NCBI RefSeq assembly: GCF_016641735.1
Contig: NZ_JAEDAO010000001.1
Span: 3,782,001 to 3,846,000 of the forward strand
Length of the DNA stretch: 64,000 nucleotides
Reading direction: 5' to 3'
DNA from: Ramlibacter algicola
GTDB taxonomy: Bacteria > Pseudomonadota > Gammaproteobacteria > Burkholderiales > Burkholderiaceae_C
Each line of letters starts with the position of its first letter. Position 1 is the stretch's first letter. The notes under the pieces were generated by a model that was not told where the DNA came from, did no database searches, and was given only the letters and a program-made list of their open reading frames with translations. Below are positions 1 to 9,336 of this stretch, piece by piece. A program made the position numbers and the translations under genes.

Positions 1-331
1 CCGAGCGGCACAGCGCGCACACGCCGCACCCGAGCCAGGGATTCACCAGCACGCGCGAGCCGATGGCAACGCCCTGCGCGCCCTCGCCCGCCGCGAGAAC
101 CTCACCGACGATCTCGTGCCCCGGCGTCAGCGGCAGCGGGAAGCCGCGCTCGGCGAACGACATGCGCTGGCCGCCGCCGAGGTCGAAGAAGCCTTCCTGC
201 ACGTGCACGTCGGTGTGGCAGACGCCGCAATGCGTGACGCGCACCAGCACCTGCTCGCCGGTGGGGACCGGCGCCTCGCGGAGGCGGTGTTGCAGGGGCT
301 GGCCCCAGTCGACGATGTCCCAGCTGTCCAT
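1..331 (-). CDS. Zinc-dependent alcohol dehydrogenase, N-terminal part (cut by window edge)
   Basis: The first 110 residues of a medium-chain zinc alcohol dehydrogenase; the rest lies outside the window. Catalytic-zinc ligands are visible as C35 in THCGVCHTD and H72-E73 in GHEIVGEV. C102, C105 and C108 (GCGVCALC) are three of the four structural-zinc cysteines. ATG at 329-331 follows a GGAGCC ribosome-binding site. The family oxidises alcohols with NAD(P); the substrate cannot be told without the C-terminal nucleotide-binding half. Seventy bases separate it from lolD downstream on the same strand. Confidence 0.9.
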   Translation of the reverse strand, partial: MDSWDIVDWGQPLQHRLREAPVPTGEQVLVRVTHCGVCHTDVHVQEGFFDLGGGQRMSFAERGFPLPLTPGHEIVGEVLAAGEGAQGVAIGSRVLVNPWLGCGVCALCRS

Positions 332-401
332 GGCGGCTCCTGGTGGTCGGAAGCCAGTGTGGGCGCGCGGTGGGAGCCGCGCAAGGCGGCGCACCCGCGG
401 G

Positions 402-1076
402 TCAGGCCAGCTGGCCGGTGACCAGGTGCAGCTGGCGGCCGCAGCGGGCGGCCAGCGTTTCGTCGTGCGTGACGAGCACGAACGCCGTGCCGCGGTCGCG
501 CGCCAGTTGCAGCATCAGCTCGAACACCGTGTCGGCCGTCGAGCGGTCCAGGTTGCCGGTTGGCTCGTCGGCAAGCACGCAATCGGGATGCGTGACGAGC
601 GCGCGCGCGATCGCGACGCGCTGGCGCTCGCCGCCCGACAGTTCGGCCGGCCGATGGCCGAGGCGGTGCGACAGGCCGACCGCGGTGAGTGCTTCGGTCG
701 CGCGCTGCTCACACACTTCCTTCGCCTCGCGGCGGATGCGCAGCGGCATCCCGACGTTGTCGAGCGCGCTGAACTCGGGCAGCAGGTGGTGGAACTGGTA
801 GACGAAGCCCAGGTGGCGGTTGCGCAGGTCGCCCTGCTGCGCGGGCGACAGGGACGCGAGGTGCTGGCCCGCCAGCTGCACGTCGCCCGTGGTGGGAGCG
901 TCCAGGCCACCGAGCAGGTGCAGCAGCGTGCTCTTGCCGGATCCGGAAGCGCCGACGATCGCCAGCGTCTCGCCGCGGTGCACCTCGAGGTCGACGCCGC
1001 GCAGCACCTCGACGTCGAGGTCGCCTTCGTGGAAGCGCTTGGTCAGCCCGCGCGCGACGAGCACCGGCTCATTCAT
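402..1076 (-). CDS. lolD: Lipoprotein-releasing ABC transporter ATP-binding protein LolD
   Basis: A 224-residue ATPase of the Lol system, which extracts mature lipoproteins from the outer face of the inner membrane and hands them to LolA. Walker [10 protein letters not shown] is at 42-50, signature LSGGE at 146-150, Walker B CVLADE at 166-171, and the switch histidine lies in VTHDE. The start overlaps the stop of the permease gene lolC by 8 bases, so the two are co-translated. Length and motifs are normal for the MacB/LolD subfamily. Confidence 0.96.
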   Translation of the reverse strand: MNEPVLVARGLTKRFHEGDLDVEVLRGVDLEVHRGETLAIVGASGSGKSTLLHLLGGLDAPTTGDVQLAGQHLASLSPAQQGDLRNRHLGFVYQFHHLLPEFSALDNVGMPLRIRREAKEVCEQRATEALTAVGLSHRLGHRPAELSGGERQRVAIARALVTHPDCVLADEPTGNLDRSTADTVFELMLQLARDRGTAFVLVTHDETLAARCGRQLHLVTGQLA

Positions 1077-2325
1077 AGCGCAGGGCCTCGGCGGGGTTCA
1101 CGCGGCTGGCGCGCCAGCTCGGGTACAGCGTGGCGGCGAAGGCCAGGATCAGCGAGATGACGGCGATCGGCACGATGTCGTCCGCCTGCGGGTCGCTGGG
1201 CATGCGGTTGATCAGGTAGATGTCGCGCGGCAGGAAGCTGGCGTGGAACACCTTCTCGATCGCCGGCACGATGACGTCGATGTTGAACGCGATGGCCAAT
1301 CCGAGCAGCAGGCCGGCCAGCGTGCCGATGACGCCGACGGCGGCGCCCTGCACGACGAAGATGCCCATGATGCTGCGCGGGCTGGCCCCCAGCGTGCGCA
1401 GGATGGCGATGTCGGCGCGCTTGTCGGTGACCGTCATCACCAGCGTGCTCACCAGGTTGAAGGCGGCGACGGCGACGATCAGCGTGAGGATGATGAACAT
1501 CATCCGCTTCTCCAGCTGCACGGCGGCGAACCAGGTGCGGTTCTGGCGCGTCCAGTCGCGCACGATGGCCGGCCCGGTGAGCATCCCGGTCAGGTCGGCG
1601 CCCACCTGCCGCGCGCGGTCCAGGTCCTTGAGCTTCAGGCGCACGCCGGTCGGCCCTTCGAGCCGGAAGATGCGCATCGCATCGTCGATGTGCAGCAACG
1701 CGAGGCCGCTGTCGTATTCGTAGTGGCCGGAGTCGAACGTGCCGACGACGGTCATCTGCTTCAGGCGCGGCACCACGCCGGCCGGCGTGACCTGCCCGCC
1801 CGGCGCGATCAGCGTGACGGGATCGCCTTCGCGCACGCCCAGGTTGCGCGCCAGTTCCGCACCCAGCACGATGCCGAAGGCACCAGGCTGCAGCTTCTGC
1901 AGCACGCCGGCCGCCATGCTGCGCCCGAGGTCGGTGACCTCGCCTTCGCGCGCCGGGTCGATGCCGCGCAGGATCGCCCCGCGCATGTCCTCGCCGCGTG
2001 CGAGCAGGCCTTGCGTCGCGATGAAGGGCGCCGCGCCCACCACTTCCGGATGGCCGCGTGCCTCGCGCAACGTGCGTTCGTAGTCGGGCAGCACGCCGCC
2101 GGCGGGGCCATACACCTCGATGTGCGAGACCACGGCCAGCATGCGGTCGCGCACTTCCTTCTGGAACCCGTTCATCACCGACAGCACGATGATCAGCGCC
2201 GCCACGCCGAGCGAGATGCCCAGCATGGAGACGCCCGAGATGAAGGAGATGAAGCCGTTGCGGCGGGCGGCGCGCCCGGCCCGGGTGTAGCGCCAACCCA
2301 GCGCCAACTCATAAGGCACGCGCAT
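1069..2325 (-). CDS. lolC: Lipoprotein-releasing ABC transporter permease LolC/LolE
   Basis: A 418-residue inner-membrane permease with the LolC/E/FtsX layout: one N-terminal membrane helix (about 25-50, after [12 protein letters not shown]), a large periplasmic domain, then three helices in the last 140 residues. The reading frame stays open upstream, but the family sequence begins at [13 protein letters not shown], so I use the ATG at 2323-2325. No clear ribosome-binding site is seen. Only one permease gene is present next to lolD; many proteobacteria use a single LolF-type permease as a homodimer, others have separate LolC and LolE. Confidence 0.93.
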   Translation of the reverse strand: MRVPYELALGWRYTRAGRAARRNGFISFISGVSMLGISLGVAALIIVLSVMNGFQKEVRDRMLAVVSHIEVYGPAGGVLPDYERTLREARGHPEVVGAAPFIATQGLLARGEDMRGAILRGIDPAREGEVTDLGRSMAAGVLQKLQPGAFGIVLGAELARNLGVREGDPVTLIAPGGQVTPAGVVPRLKQMTVVGTFDSGHYEYDSGLALLHIDDAMRIFRLEGPTGVRLKLKDLDRARQVGADLTGMLTGPAIVRDWTRQNRTWFAAVQLEKRMMFIILTLIVAVAAFNLVSTLVMTVTDKRADIAILRTLGASPRSIMGIFVVQGAAVGVIGTLAGLLLGLAIAFNIDVIVPAIEKVFHASFLPRDIYLINRMPSDPQADDIVPIAVISLILAFAATLYPSWRASRVNPAEALRYE

Positions 2326-2348
2326 GGTTGGGCGCGATTGTGGCATCC

Positions 2349-3311
2349 ATGACAATCGCAGCCATGTCGGACGGGCTCCACTTGTTGCTCCCCCTGGCCG
2401 CCCCGGCCCACGAGGAGGCTCGCAGCCTGCTGGCCGGGATGCGGCTGCCCGCGACGGAACGCCTGCTGGCCACGCTGGTGGTGACCGCCGACGAACGCGA
2501 CAGCGAGCAGGCGCTGTCGATGCCGCACGAACGGGTGCTGGCGCGCGAATGCGGCCTGCCACTGGACGACGGCCGCATCCCGCTGGCGGCCTGGCAGGTC
2601 GCGGCCGCAGGCGCGCCCGACGGCGCCGCCTGGGGCTGGATCACGCCCTGCCACTGGGAGGTCGGCACCCGCGACATCCGCATGCACCACCCGCAGGACC
2701 TGCGCCTGGATGGCGAGGAGTCGCAGGCGCTGCTCGCGGCGATGCAACCCTTCTTCGCGGAGGACGGGCTCGAGTTGCGCTACGAGGCGCCGACGCGCTG
2801 GCTGGCCCGCGGTCCGCTGCTGGCGCAGGTCGCCACGGCATCGCTGGACCGCGTCATCGGCCGCTTGCTGGACGAATGGATGCCGCGCGGCGACGGCGCG
2901 CGGCTGCTGCGGCGGCTGCAGCAGGAGATGCAGATGCTGCTGTACACGCACCCCGTCAACGAGGAGCGCCTGCGCGGCGGGCAGCTGCCGGTCAATTCGT
3001 TCTGGGCCAGTGGCACGGGTGCCCTGCCCGCGCAGGTGGCCGCGCAGCCCGCCGGACTGCAGGTGTTGCATGGGCTGCGCGATGCGGCGCTGCTGCAGGA
3101 CTGGCGCGCCTGGGCCGCGAACTGGGAGCAGTTCGAGTCGCGCGACGCGCCGCGCCTGCTGCAGGCCGCGCAGGCCGGCCACGATGTGCGGCTCACGTTG
3201 TGTGGCGAGCGCGGGGCGCGCACGTGGCAGAGCACACGCCGCGGGCCCTTCTCGCGCCTGTCCACGCTCTGGTCGCGTCCGCGCATCGCAGAATGCGTGC
3301 AGGACCTATGA
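2349..3311 (+). CDS. Conserved hypothetical protein, COG4255-like (often annotated phosphoglycerate mutase)
   Basis: A soluble protein of about 320 residues with a well conserved central block (ITPCHWEVGTRDIRMHH). In Burkholderiales it is found just upstream of recJ and is often labelled phosphoglycerate mutase-like, but I see no phosphohistidine or metal-binding mutase motif, so I assign no reaction. Starts at 2349 or 2364 are both possible; neither has a strong ribosome-binding site. It is divergent from lolC, and its TGA stop overlaps the ATG of recJ (ATGA at 3308-3311), implying translational coupling. Confidence 0.75.
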   Translation: MTIAAMSDGLHLLLPLAAPAHEEARSLLAGMRLPATERLLATLVVTADERDSEQALSMPHERVLARECGLPLDDGRIPLAAWQVAAAGAPDGAAWGWITPCHWEVGTRDIRMHHPQDLRLDGEESQALLAAMQPFFAEDGLELRYEAPTRWLARGPLLAQVATASLDRVIGRLLDEWMPRGDGARLLRRLQQEMQMLLYTHPVNEERLRGGQLPVNSFWASGTGALPAQVAAQPAGLQVLHGLRDAALLQDWRAWAANWEQFESRDAPRLLQAAQAGHDVRLTLCGERGARTWQSTRRGPFSRLSTLWSRPRIAECVQDL

Positions 3312-5017
3312 AGATCATCACCCGCGACGTTCCCCCCCGCGCAGCCTGGGCGCTCGAACAGGCCGGCGTGCACCCGCTGCTGGCGCGCCTGTACGCCGCC
3401 CGCGGCGTCAGCGCCAAGGAGGAACTGGACGACGCCCTCGCCCACCTGTTGCCGCCGGCGACCTTGCTGGGCGCGGACCGCGCGGCAGCGCTGCTGGCCG
3501 ACGCGATGGCGGCGGGCCGCCGCATCTGCATCGTGGCCGACTACGACTGCGACGGCGCGACCGCCTGTGCGGTCGGCGTGCGCGGCCTGCGCCTGCTCGG
3601 CGCGACGAACGTCGACTACCTGGTGCCCGACCGGGTGGTGGACGGCTACGGCCTGACACCGGTCATCGCGCGCCGGGTGAAGGAGACGGGTGCCGACCTG
3701 CTCGTGACCGTCGACAACGGCATCGCCAGCGTGGATGGCGTGCGGGCCGCCAACGACCTGGGCTTGCAGGTGCTGGTCACCGACCACCACCTGCCCGGGC
3801 CGCAGCTTCCCGCTGCCGCCGTCATCGTCAACCCGAACCAGCCGGACTGCCGCTTCGAGAGCAAGTCCATCGCCGGCGTCGGCGTGATGTTCTACGTGCT
3901 GCTGGCCCTGCGCGCCGAGTTGCGGGCGCGCGGGCGCTTCGACGCCGCGAACCAGCCCAAGCTGGATGCGCTGCTGCCGGTCGTCGCGCTGGGCACCGTG
4001 GCCGACGTGGTCAAGCTCGATGCGAACAACCGCCGCCTGGTGGCGCAGGGGCTCCGGCGCATGCGAGCCGGCGCCGTGCCCGCGGGCATCGCGGCGCTGT
4101 TCCGCGCCGCGGGCCGCGACGTGCGCGCCGCGACGACGTTCGACCTGGGCTTCGCGCTCGGCCCGCGCATCAATGCGGCGGGGCGCCTCTCGGACATGCG
4201 CCTGGGCATCGAGTGCCTGCTCACCGACGAGGAGGCGCGCGCGACCGAGCTCGCGCAGCAACTGGACGGCATCAACCGCGAACGCAAGGGCATCGAGGGC
4301 GAGATGCGCGAGCAGGCGCTGCAGATCGCCGAAGCGCTGTTCGAGGATGGCGAGGAGCCGCCGCCGGCGCTGTGCGTGTTCGATCCGGACTTCCACGAAG
4401 GCGTGGTCGGCATCGTCGCTTCGCGCCTGAAGGACCGCTTCCACCGCCCCACGTTCGTGTTCGCTGCCAGCCAGGCACCGGGCCACGAGCACGAGCTGAA
4501 GGGCTCGGGACGCTCGATCCCGGGCTTCCACCTGCGCGACGCCCTGGATCTCGTGGCCAAGCGGCATCCCGGCGTTCTGCTGCGGTTCGGCGGCCATGCG
4601 ATGGCCGCGGGCTGCACGATCGCCGAGGAGCACCTCGACACCTTCGAGCAGGCGCTGCAGCAGGTCGCGCAGGAGTGGCTGGATGCGGCCACCCTGCTGC
4701 GCCGCCTGCACACCGACGGCCCGCTGGCACCCGAGTACCGGCGCGCCGAGCTCGTGGACACGCTGCACCAGCAGGTGTGGGGCCAGGGGTTTGCGCCGCC
4801 GGTGTTCAGCGAGGAAGTGGAAATCGTGTCGCAGCGCCTCGTGGGCGAGAAGCACCTGGCGCTGAAGATCCGCCACCAGGGCCAGCCGGTCGACGGCATC
4901 TGGTTCGGCCGCACCGAGCCGCTGCCGGCGCGCGCGCGCATCGCATTCCGCCTGGATGCGGACGAGTGGCAAGGCGTGCGCCGCGTGCGCTTCCTGCTCG
5001 AAGGCGTGGAGCTCTAG
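3308..5017 (+). CDS. recJ: Single-stranded-DNA-specific exonuclease RecJ
   Basis: A 569-residue 5'-3' single-strand DNA exonuclease of the DHH family, acting in recombination and mismatch repair. DHH-domain motifs are DYDCDG at 78-83, VTVDNG near 133-138 and TDHH at 158-161. The DHHA1 motif GGHAMAAG lies near residue 432. The C-terminal oligonucleotide-binding part follows. The start overlaps the previous gene by 4 bases; the TAG stop shares CTAG with the stop of the convergent gene at 5014. Confidence 0.97.
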   Translation: MKIITRDVPPRAAWALEQAGVHPLLARLYAARGVSAKEELDDALAHLLPPATLLGADRAAALLADAMAAGRRICIVADYDCDGATACAVGVRGLRLLGATNVDYLVPDRVVDGYGLTPVIARRVKETGADLLVTVDNGIASVDGVRAANDLGLQVLVTDHHLPGPQLPAAAVIVNPNQPDCRFESKSIAGVGVMFYVLLALRAELRARGRFDAANQPKLDALLPVVALGTVADVVKLDANNRRLVAQGLRRMRAGAVPAGIAALFRAAGRDVRAATTFDLGFALGPRINAAGRLSDMRLGIECLLTDEEARATELAQQLDGINRERKGIEGEMREQALQIAEALFEDGEEPPPALCVFDPDFHEGVVGIVASRLKDRFHRPTFVFAASQAPGHEHELKGSGRSIPGFHLRDALDLVAKRHPGVLLRFGGHAMAAGCTIAEEHLDTFEQALQQVAQEWLDAATLLRRLHTDGPLAPEYRRAELVDTLHQQVWGQGFAPPVFSEEVEIVSQRLVGEKHLALKIRHQGQPVDGIWFGRTEPLPARARIAFRLDADEWQGVRRVRFLLEGVEL

Positions 5018-5325
5018 GAGCGCTTGGCTCCGAGCGGTGTCTCGTCGAAGTAGGCGAACAGGCGCTGCGCCACCTTGTGCAGCGCTTCGTCGGGCAGCGT
5101 CTGCGCCCGCGCCAGCTGCCACATCGCGTATTCGCGATCGCCCAGCATCATGGACGCATTGACGCAGCGGCCGTGGCCCGCCATCAGGAGCGTGAACGTG
5201 CCGAGCAGCTCGGTCGGGCAGTAGCGGCTGGGGGTCGTGGGCAGGTCGAAGTCGTCGCAGGCCTCCAGCGAGGGCTCGTTGTCGGCCACCGGCGACGCGG
5301 TGGTGTCGAAATCGGCGTGGTACAT
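5014..5325 (-). CDS. Hypothetical protein, 103 residues
   Basis: A small soluble protein of unknown function. ATG at 5323-5325 is preceded by GGGAGCCGCC, a fair ribosome-binding site, which decides the start although the frame runs on upstream. The composition is mixed, acidic near the N terminus, with the conserved-looking core YCPTELLGTFTLLMAGHGRC. Its TAG stop lies in the palindromic CTAG shared with recJ, so the two convergent genes have no spacer. No domain recognised. Confidence 0.7.
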   Translation of the reverse strand: MYHADFDTTASPVADNEPSLEACDDFDLPTTPSRYCPTELLGTFTLLMAGHGRCVNASMMLGDREYAMWQLARAQTLPDEALHKVAQRLFAYFDETPLGAKRS

Positions 5326-5474
5326 GGCGGCTCCCTGCGCTGGCTTCTTCGATGCATCAACGATAGGAAGCGGCCCGGGGCGCATCCGTCGGCCCGTACA
5401 ACGGCGTCCTGTCGGACGCAAGCTCAACATCGGCAAGGAGCACGCGCACACCTGTCGGTGCACGCCCTCGACGA

Positions 5475-5732
5475 TCAGCGGGTGCCGATGAGCGTACGGG
5501 CGGACGGGCAGTGGCCCATCGCAGGCAGCGCGAACGACGGATCGCACTGCTCGAGGCCCGCCTCGGGCACCGTGGCCTGCCGCGATTCCGCCTTGCGGAC
5601 CTGGCTGCTGCACACGGCCCAGAAGCCCAGCAGCAGGCTCAGCGCGACGGCGGCGAGCACCAGCCACACCGCGCCGTCACGCGGCGTGGCGTCGACCGGG
5701 TCGAAGTAGCGGGACAGCAGGTGGGATGGCAT
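5475..5732 (-). CDS. Small single-pass membrane protein, hypothetical
   Basis: An 85-residue frame with one clear hydrophobic helix at about 21-43 (WLVLAAVALSLLLGFWAVC) behind a short polar N terminus, then a polar tail. The helix supports a real gene rather than a shadow frame, but there is no good ribosome-binding site and no recognised family. It is divergent from the reductase gene at 5815. The 149 bases between it and the preceding small gene (5326-5474) show nothing I can name. Confidence 0.5.
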   Translation of the reverse strand: MPSHLLSRYFDPVDATPRDGAVWLVLAAVALSLLLGFWAVCSSQVRKAESRQATVPEAGLEQCDPSFALPAMGHCPSARTLIGTR

Positions 5733-5814
5733 GGGATCGATTCTGCTAACTCATGCAGGGGCGGCCGCCGACGACGAGGGCGGCAGCGGCCGTAGGACAC
5801 AATCCCAGCCACCC

Positions 5815-6717
5815 ATGCGCCTCCTCGACGCCGTCGCCACCGCCCGTCGCCTCGACCCTGTCGCGCTCGCCGACGCCGTGGAAGCGCTGCTGCGCGACCC
5901 ATCGGTGCAGGTGCCCGAACGGCTGGTGCAGCCATTGCCCGGCGGCGGCAGCCTGTTCGTGATGCCGGCGCTCGACGGCCGTCTCGCCATCACCAAGCTG
6001 ATCACGTTCACGCCCGCCAACGCGGGCACTGCGCGACCTGCCATCCAGGGCGACGTGGTGGTGTTCGACACCGCGACCGGATCACGCGTGCTGCTGCTGG
6101 ATGGACCCGCCGTCACGGCGCAACGCACGGCGGCCGTGTCGCTGGCCGCGGCGCGGCGGCTGGCGCCGGTGCCCCACGGACCGCTGCTCATCGTCGGTGC
6201 CGGCGTGCAGGGGCGCTCGCATCTCGAGGCCTTCGCACGCGGGCATGGCGTGCGCGAAGTGCGCATCGCGTCGCGCACGCCCGCGAGTGCGCGGTCGCTG
6301 GCGGAGCACGCGATCTCGCTCGGCCTGCACGCGCAGGTCGTCGACGATGCGGATGCGGCGCTCGCGCACTGCCCGCTCGTGGTGACGTGCACGCCGGCGT
6401 CGGGCGTGGTGCTCCGCGGACCCGTGCGCGACGACGCGTTCGTGGCTGCCGTCGGTGCGTTCACGCCGAAGATGGTGGAGCTCGATGCGACGCTGTGCCG
6501 CTGGTTCGATGCGCACGGCCGCATCGTGGTGGACACCACCGATGCGCGGCACGAAGCGGGCGACCTGTTGCAGGCCGGACTGGACGTCGCGCGCTACGCG
6601 ACCCTGGCGGACGTGGTGCGCGGCGACGAACGCGCCGCGGCGGGACCGGTGCTGTTCAAGAGTTGCGGCTGGGCCGGTTGGGACCTGGCCGCGGCGCGCT
6701 GCGCCCTCGCCGCGTGA
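5815..6717 (+). CDS. Ornithine cyclodeaminase/mu-crystallin family protein, probable delta-1-pyrroline-2-carboxylate reductase
   Basis: A 300-residue NAD(P)-binding protein. The Rossmann motif GAGVQG is at 128-133, the conserved KLITFTP block (lysine 61) at the active site, and a C-terminal DTTDARHEAGDL block matches the family. Members labelled cyclodeaminase in proteobacteria are often delta-1-pyrroline/piperideine-2-carboxylate reductases of proline or lysine breakdown; nothing nearby settles which. The frame is open 28 codons upstream, but homology begins at MRLLDAVATARRLDP. The stop is adjacent to the stop of convergent dcd. Confidence 0.85.
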   Translation: MRLLDAVATARRLDPVALADAVEALLRDPSVQVPERLVQPLPGGGSLFVMPALDGRLAITKLITFTPANAGTARPAIQGDVVVFDTATGSRVLLLDGPAVTAQRTAAVSLAAARRLAPVPHGPLLIVGAGVQGRSHLEAFARGHGVREVRIASRTPASARSLAEHAISLGLHAQVVDDADAALAHCPLVVTCTPASGVVLRGPVRDDAFVAAVGAFTPKMVELDATLCRWFDAHGRIVVDTTDARHEAGDLLQAGLDVARYATLADVVRGDERAAAGPVLFKSCGWAGWDLAAARCALAA

Positions 6718-7284
6718 TCAGGCCTTGGGCAGCGTGACGCCGCGCTGGCCCTGGTACTTGCCGCCGCGGTCCTTGTAGCTGGTCTCGCAGACCTCGTCGC
6801 TCTCGAAGAACAGCACCTGCGCGCAGCCTTCGCCGGCGTAGATCTTGGCGGGCAGCGGCGTGGTGTTGGAGAACTCCAGCGTCACGTAGCCTTCCCACTC
6901 GGGCTCGAACGGCGTGACGTTGACGATGATCCCGCAGCGCGCGTACGTGCTCTTGCCGAGGCAGATGGTCAGCACGTTGCGCGGGATGCGGAAGTACTCC
7001 AGCGTGCGGGCGAGGGCGAAGCTGTTGGGCGGGATGATGCAGACGTCGTCGTGGAAGTCGACGAAGCTCTTCTCGTCGAAGTTCTTCGGGTCCACCACCG
7101 TGCTGTGGATGTTGGTGAACACCTTGAACTCGGGCGCGCAGCGGATGTCGTAGCCGTAGCTCGAGGTGCCGTAGCTGATGACGCGCCGGCCGTCGACCTC
7201 GCGCACCTGCCCGGGCTCGAACGGCTCGATCAACCCGTGCTGCTCGGCCATCCGCTTGATCCACTTGTCGCTCTTGATCGTCAT
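6718..7284 (-). CDS. dcd: dCTP deaminase
   Basis: A 188-residue trimeric enzyme converting dCTP to dUTP for thymidylate synthesis. GKSTYARCG at 110-118 and catalytic E137 in TLEFSN are intact, as is the C-terminal QGQRG loop that closes over the nucleotide. I take the ATG at 7282-7284 because AGGAG lies 6 bases upstream of it; the ATG two codons earlier would abut the ribosome-binding site. TAGAAT at 7305-7310 (minus strand) is a good -10 candidate and would give a short leader. Confidence 0.96.
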   Translation of the reverse strand: MTIKSDKWIKRMAEQHGLIEPFEPGQVREVDGRRVISYGTSSYGYDIRCAPEFKVFTNIHSTVVDPKNFDEKSFVDFHDDVCIIPPNSFALARTLEYFRIPRNVLTICLGKSTYARCGIIVNVTPFEPEWEGYVTLEFSNTTPLPAKIYAGEGCAQVLFFESDEVCETSYKDRGGKYQGQRGVTLPKA

Positions 7285-7316
7285 CGCCATCTCCTGCGAC
7301 GGGTATTCTAGGTGCC

Positions 7317-8009
7317 GTGTCCCGCCCCACCCTGGCCCGCCTCGCCTGCGCCCTCGCGTTCGCAGCCGCTTCGGCGCACGCGCAGGCGCCCGCCGCGGCC
7401 GGCGTGCAGCGCGTGCGGGACGCCATCGTGTTCGAAGGCCGCATCGACGGCCCATCCGCCGCCCGCTTTCGCGACCTCCTGGCCGAAGGCGGCGTGCGTC
7501 GCTTGGTGATCACGTCCCGGGGCGGCCTGGTGAAGCCCGCGCTGGACATGGCCGATGCGGTGCGGGAGCACGGGCTGGACGTCGAAGTCCCGCGGACCTG
7601 CTTGTCGTCGTGCGCGAACTACGTCTTTCCCGCTGCGCGACGCAAGCTGCTCGGCCATCCGCGCGCCGTCGGCTGGCACGGGAACATGGCGCACGTGCTG
7701 TACCTGCACCGCACCGGCCAGCAGACGTGGAGCGAGGCCCTGGTGCAGGATGCCCGTCAACTCGCCCGCGAGGAAGCGGCCCTGTTCCGCCGCCTCGGCG
7801 TGGACGGCTTCGTGTGCTGGTTCGGCAAGATCGCGCCTTACGACGTCGACGAGTTCTACGCCTTGTCGCCTGGGGACATGGCCCGCTTCGGCATCGGCGA
7901 CGTCACGGTTGGCACCGGCGAGCCGGGACCGGACGGGCCCACGCTGCTCACGGTCGACTGGTCGCGGCTGGAAGCGGACCGCCGCGCCGCGTCGCCCGAC
8001 ACGCCCTGA
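7317..8009 (+). CDS. Secreted ClpP/crotonase-fold protein (COG3904-like), hypothetical
   Basis: A 230-residue protein with a signal peptide of about 22 residues (cleavage after AHA). The mature part resembles periplasmic ClpP-class proteins: an ITSRGG turn like the oxyanion-hole loop, then [11 protein letters not shown] where serine proteases of this class carry the nucleophile, then VGWHG with a candidate histidine. Whether it is an active protease is unknown. GTG start at 7317, divergent from dcd with 32 bases between. Confidence 0.7.
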   Translation: MSRPTLARLACALAFAAASAHAQAPAAAGVQRVRDAIVFEGRIDGPSAARFRDLLAEGGVRRLVITSRGGLVKPALDMADAVREHGLDVEVPRTCLSSCANYVFPAARRKLLGHPRAVGWHGNMAHVLYLHRTGQQTWSEALVQDARQLAREEAALFRRLGVDGFVCWFGKIAPYDVDEFYALSPGDMARFGIGDVTVGTGEPGPDGPTLLTVDWSRLEADRRAASPDTP

Positions 8010-8021
8010 GCGGGCGCCGCT

Positions 8022-9332
8022 TCAGCGGCTGCGATGCGGCAGCCGCTCCACGGGCGCGCCGTCGACCACGACGGTCTCCACCACCCGGTCGTCACCGAGC
8101 ACGATCAGCGAAAACAGCAGTTCGTCGAGGTCGCGCGCGTGCGTCACCTTGCGGGACAGCAGGGGCGTCGCGTGCGGGTCGAGCACCAGGAAGTCGGCCT
8201 CGCAACCGGGCTGCAGGTTGCCGATGACGCCGTCGAGGCCCAGCGCCGCCGCGGCGCCCGCGGTGTGCTGCCACCACAGGTGGCCGGGCGCGAGGCTCAC
8301 GCCGGGCTTGGTCTGCCCTTCGCGGCCGACGTAGTACGCCGCCAGCATGGTGTGGAACGGGTTGAAGCTGGTGCCGCCGCCGACGTCGCTGGCCAGCCCG
8401 AAGCGGAAGCCCACGCGCATCGCGCCCTCGTAATCGAAGAAGCCGCTGCCCAGGAACAGGTTGCTGGTCGGGCTGACCGCGGCCGCGGCGCCGGTCGACT
8501 TCATCAGCCGGCGGTCGTCGTCGTCGAAGTGGATGCAATGGGCGTAGATCGCGCGGTCGCGCATCAGCCCGAAGCCGTCGTACACGGCCAGGTAACTGCG
8601 CGCATCGGGGAACAGCTCGCGCGCCCAGCGGATCTCGTCCTTGTTCTCGGCGACGTGCGACTGGATCCAGGTGTCGGGGTACTTCGCCGCCAACTCGCCG
8701 GCGCCGCGCAGTTGCGCGTCGGTGCAACTGGGCGCGAACCGCGGGGTGATGGCATAGCCCAGGCGCCCTTGCCCATGCCACTTGCGGATCAGCGCCTCGG
8801 TGTCGGCGAGCGACTGCTCCGTCTCGTCGCGCACGCCGTCGGGCGAATGGCGGTCCTGCAGCACCTTGCCGGCGATCAGCCGCAGGCCGCGGCGCTGCGC
8901 TTCGGCCATCAGCGCATCGACGGACGCCGGGTGCGACGTCGCGAACGTGAGCGGTGTCGTCACCCCATGGCGCAGCAACTCGTCGAGGAAGACCTGCGCC
9001 ACCGCCGACGCGTAGGCCGGGTCCGCGAAGCGCGCCTCGTGCGGGAAGGTGTACTTCTCCAGCCACGGCAGCAGGCCGTCGGCGGGCGAGCCGATCACGT
9101 CGGTCTGCGGGAAATGCACGTGCAGGTCGATGAAGCCGGGCGCGAGGATGCGCCCCGGCAGGTGCTCGACGGCGACGCCCGGGTATTGCGCGGCGAGTGC
9201 TTGCCAACTGCCGGCGGCACGGACGACCTGGCCACCGTGCGCGCCGGGTCCCACCAGCAGGAAACCGTCGTCCTCGTAGACGGGCGCGCCGTCCTCGTCG
9301 AATCGCAGCAGCGCCGCGCGCCAGGCTTTCAT
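8022..9332 (-). CDS. guaD: Guanine deaminase
   Basis: A 436-residue amidohydrolase converting guanine to xanthine and ammonia. Zinc ligands are visible: H71 and H73 in DLHVHFPQ, SHVAE at 225-229, HCIH at 265-268 and D316 in SDVGG at 315-319. Length and the PGFIDLHVHFPQ start of the barrel match bacterial GuaD. It lies 4 bases downstream of a BMP-family binding-protein gene on the same strand, suggesting a purine uptake and salvage unit; the transporter membrane parts are not in the window. Confidence 0.95.
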   Translation of the reverse strand: MKAWRAALLRFDEDGAPVYEDDGFLLVGPGAHGGQVVRAAGSWQALAAQYPGVAVEHLPGRILAPGFIDLHVHFPQTDVIGSPADGLLPWLEKYTFPHEARFADPAYASAVAQVFLDELLRHGVTTPLTFATSHPASVDALMAEAQRRGLRLIAGKVLQDRHSPDGVRDETEQSLADTEALIRKWHGQGRLGYAITPRFAPSCTDAQLRGAGELAAKYPDTWIQSHVAENKDEIRWARELFPDARSYLAVYDGFGLMRDRAIYAHCIHFDDDDRRLMKSTGAAAAVSPTSNLFLGSGFFDYEGAMRVGFRFGLASDVGGGTSFNPFHTMLAAYYVGREGQTKPGVSLAPGHLWWQHTAGAAAALGLDGVIGNLQPGCEADFLVLDPHATPLLSRKVTHARDLDELLFSLIVLGDDRVVETVVVDGAPVERLPHRSR

Positions 9333-9336
9333 GCCC

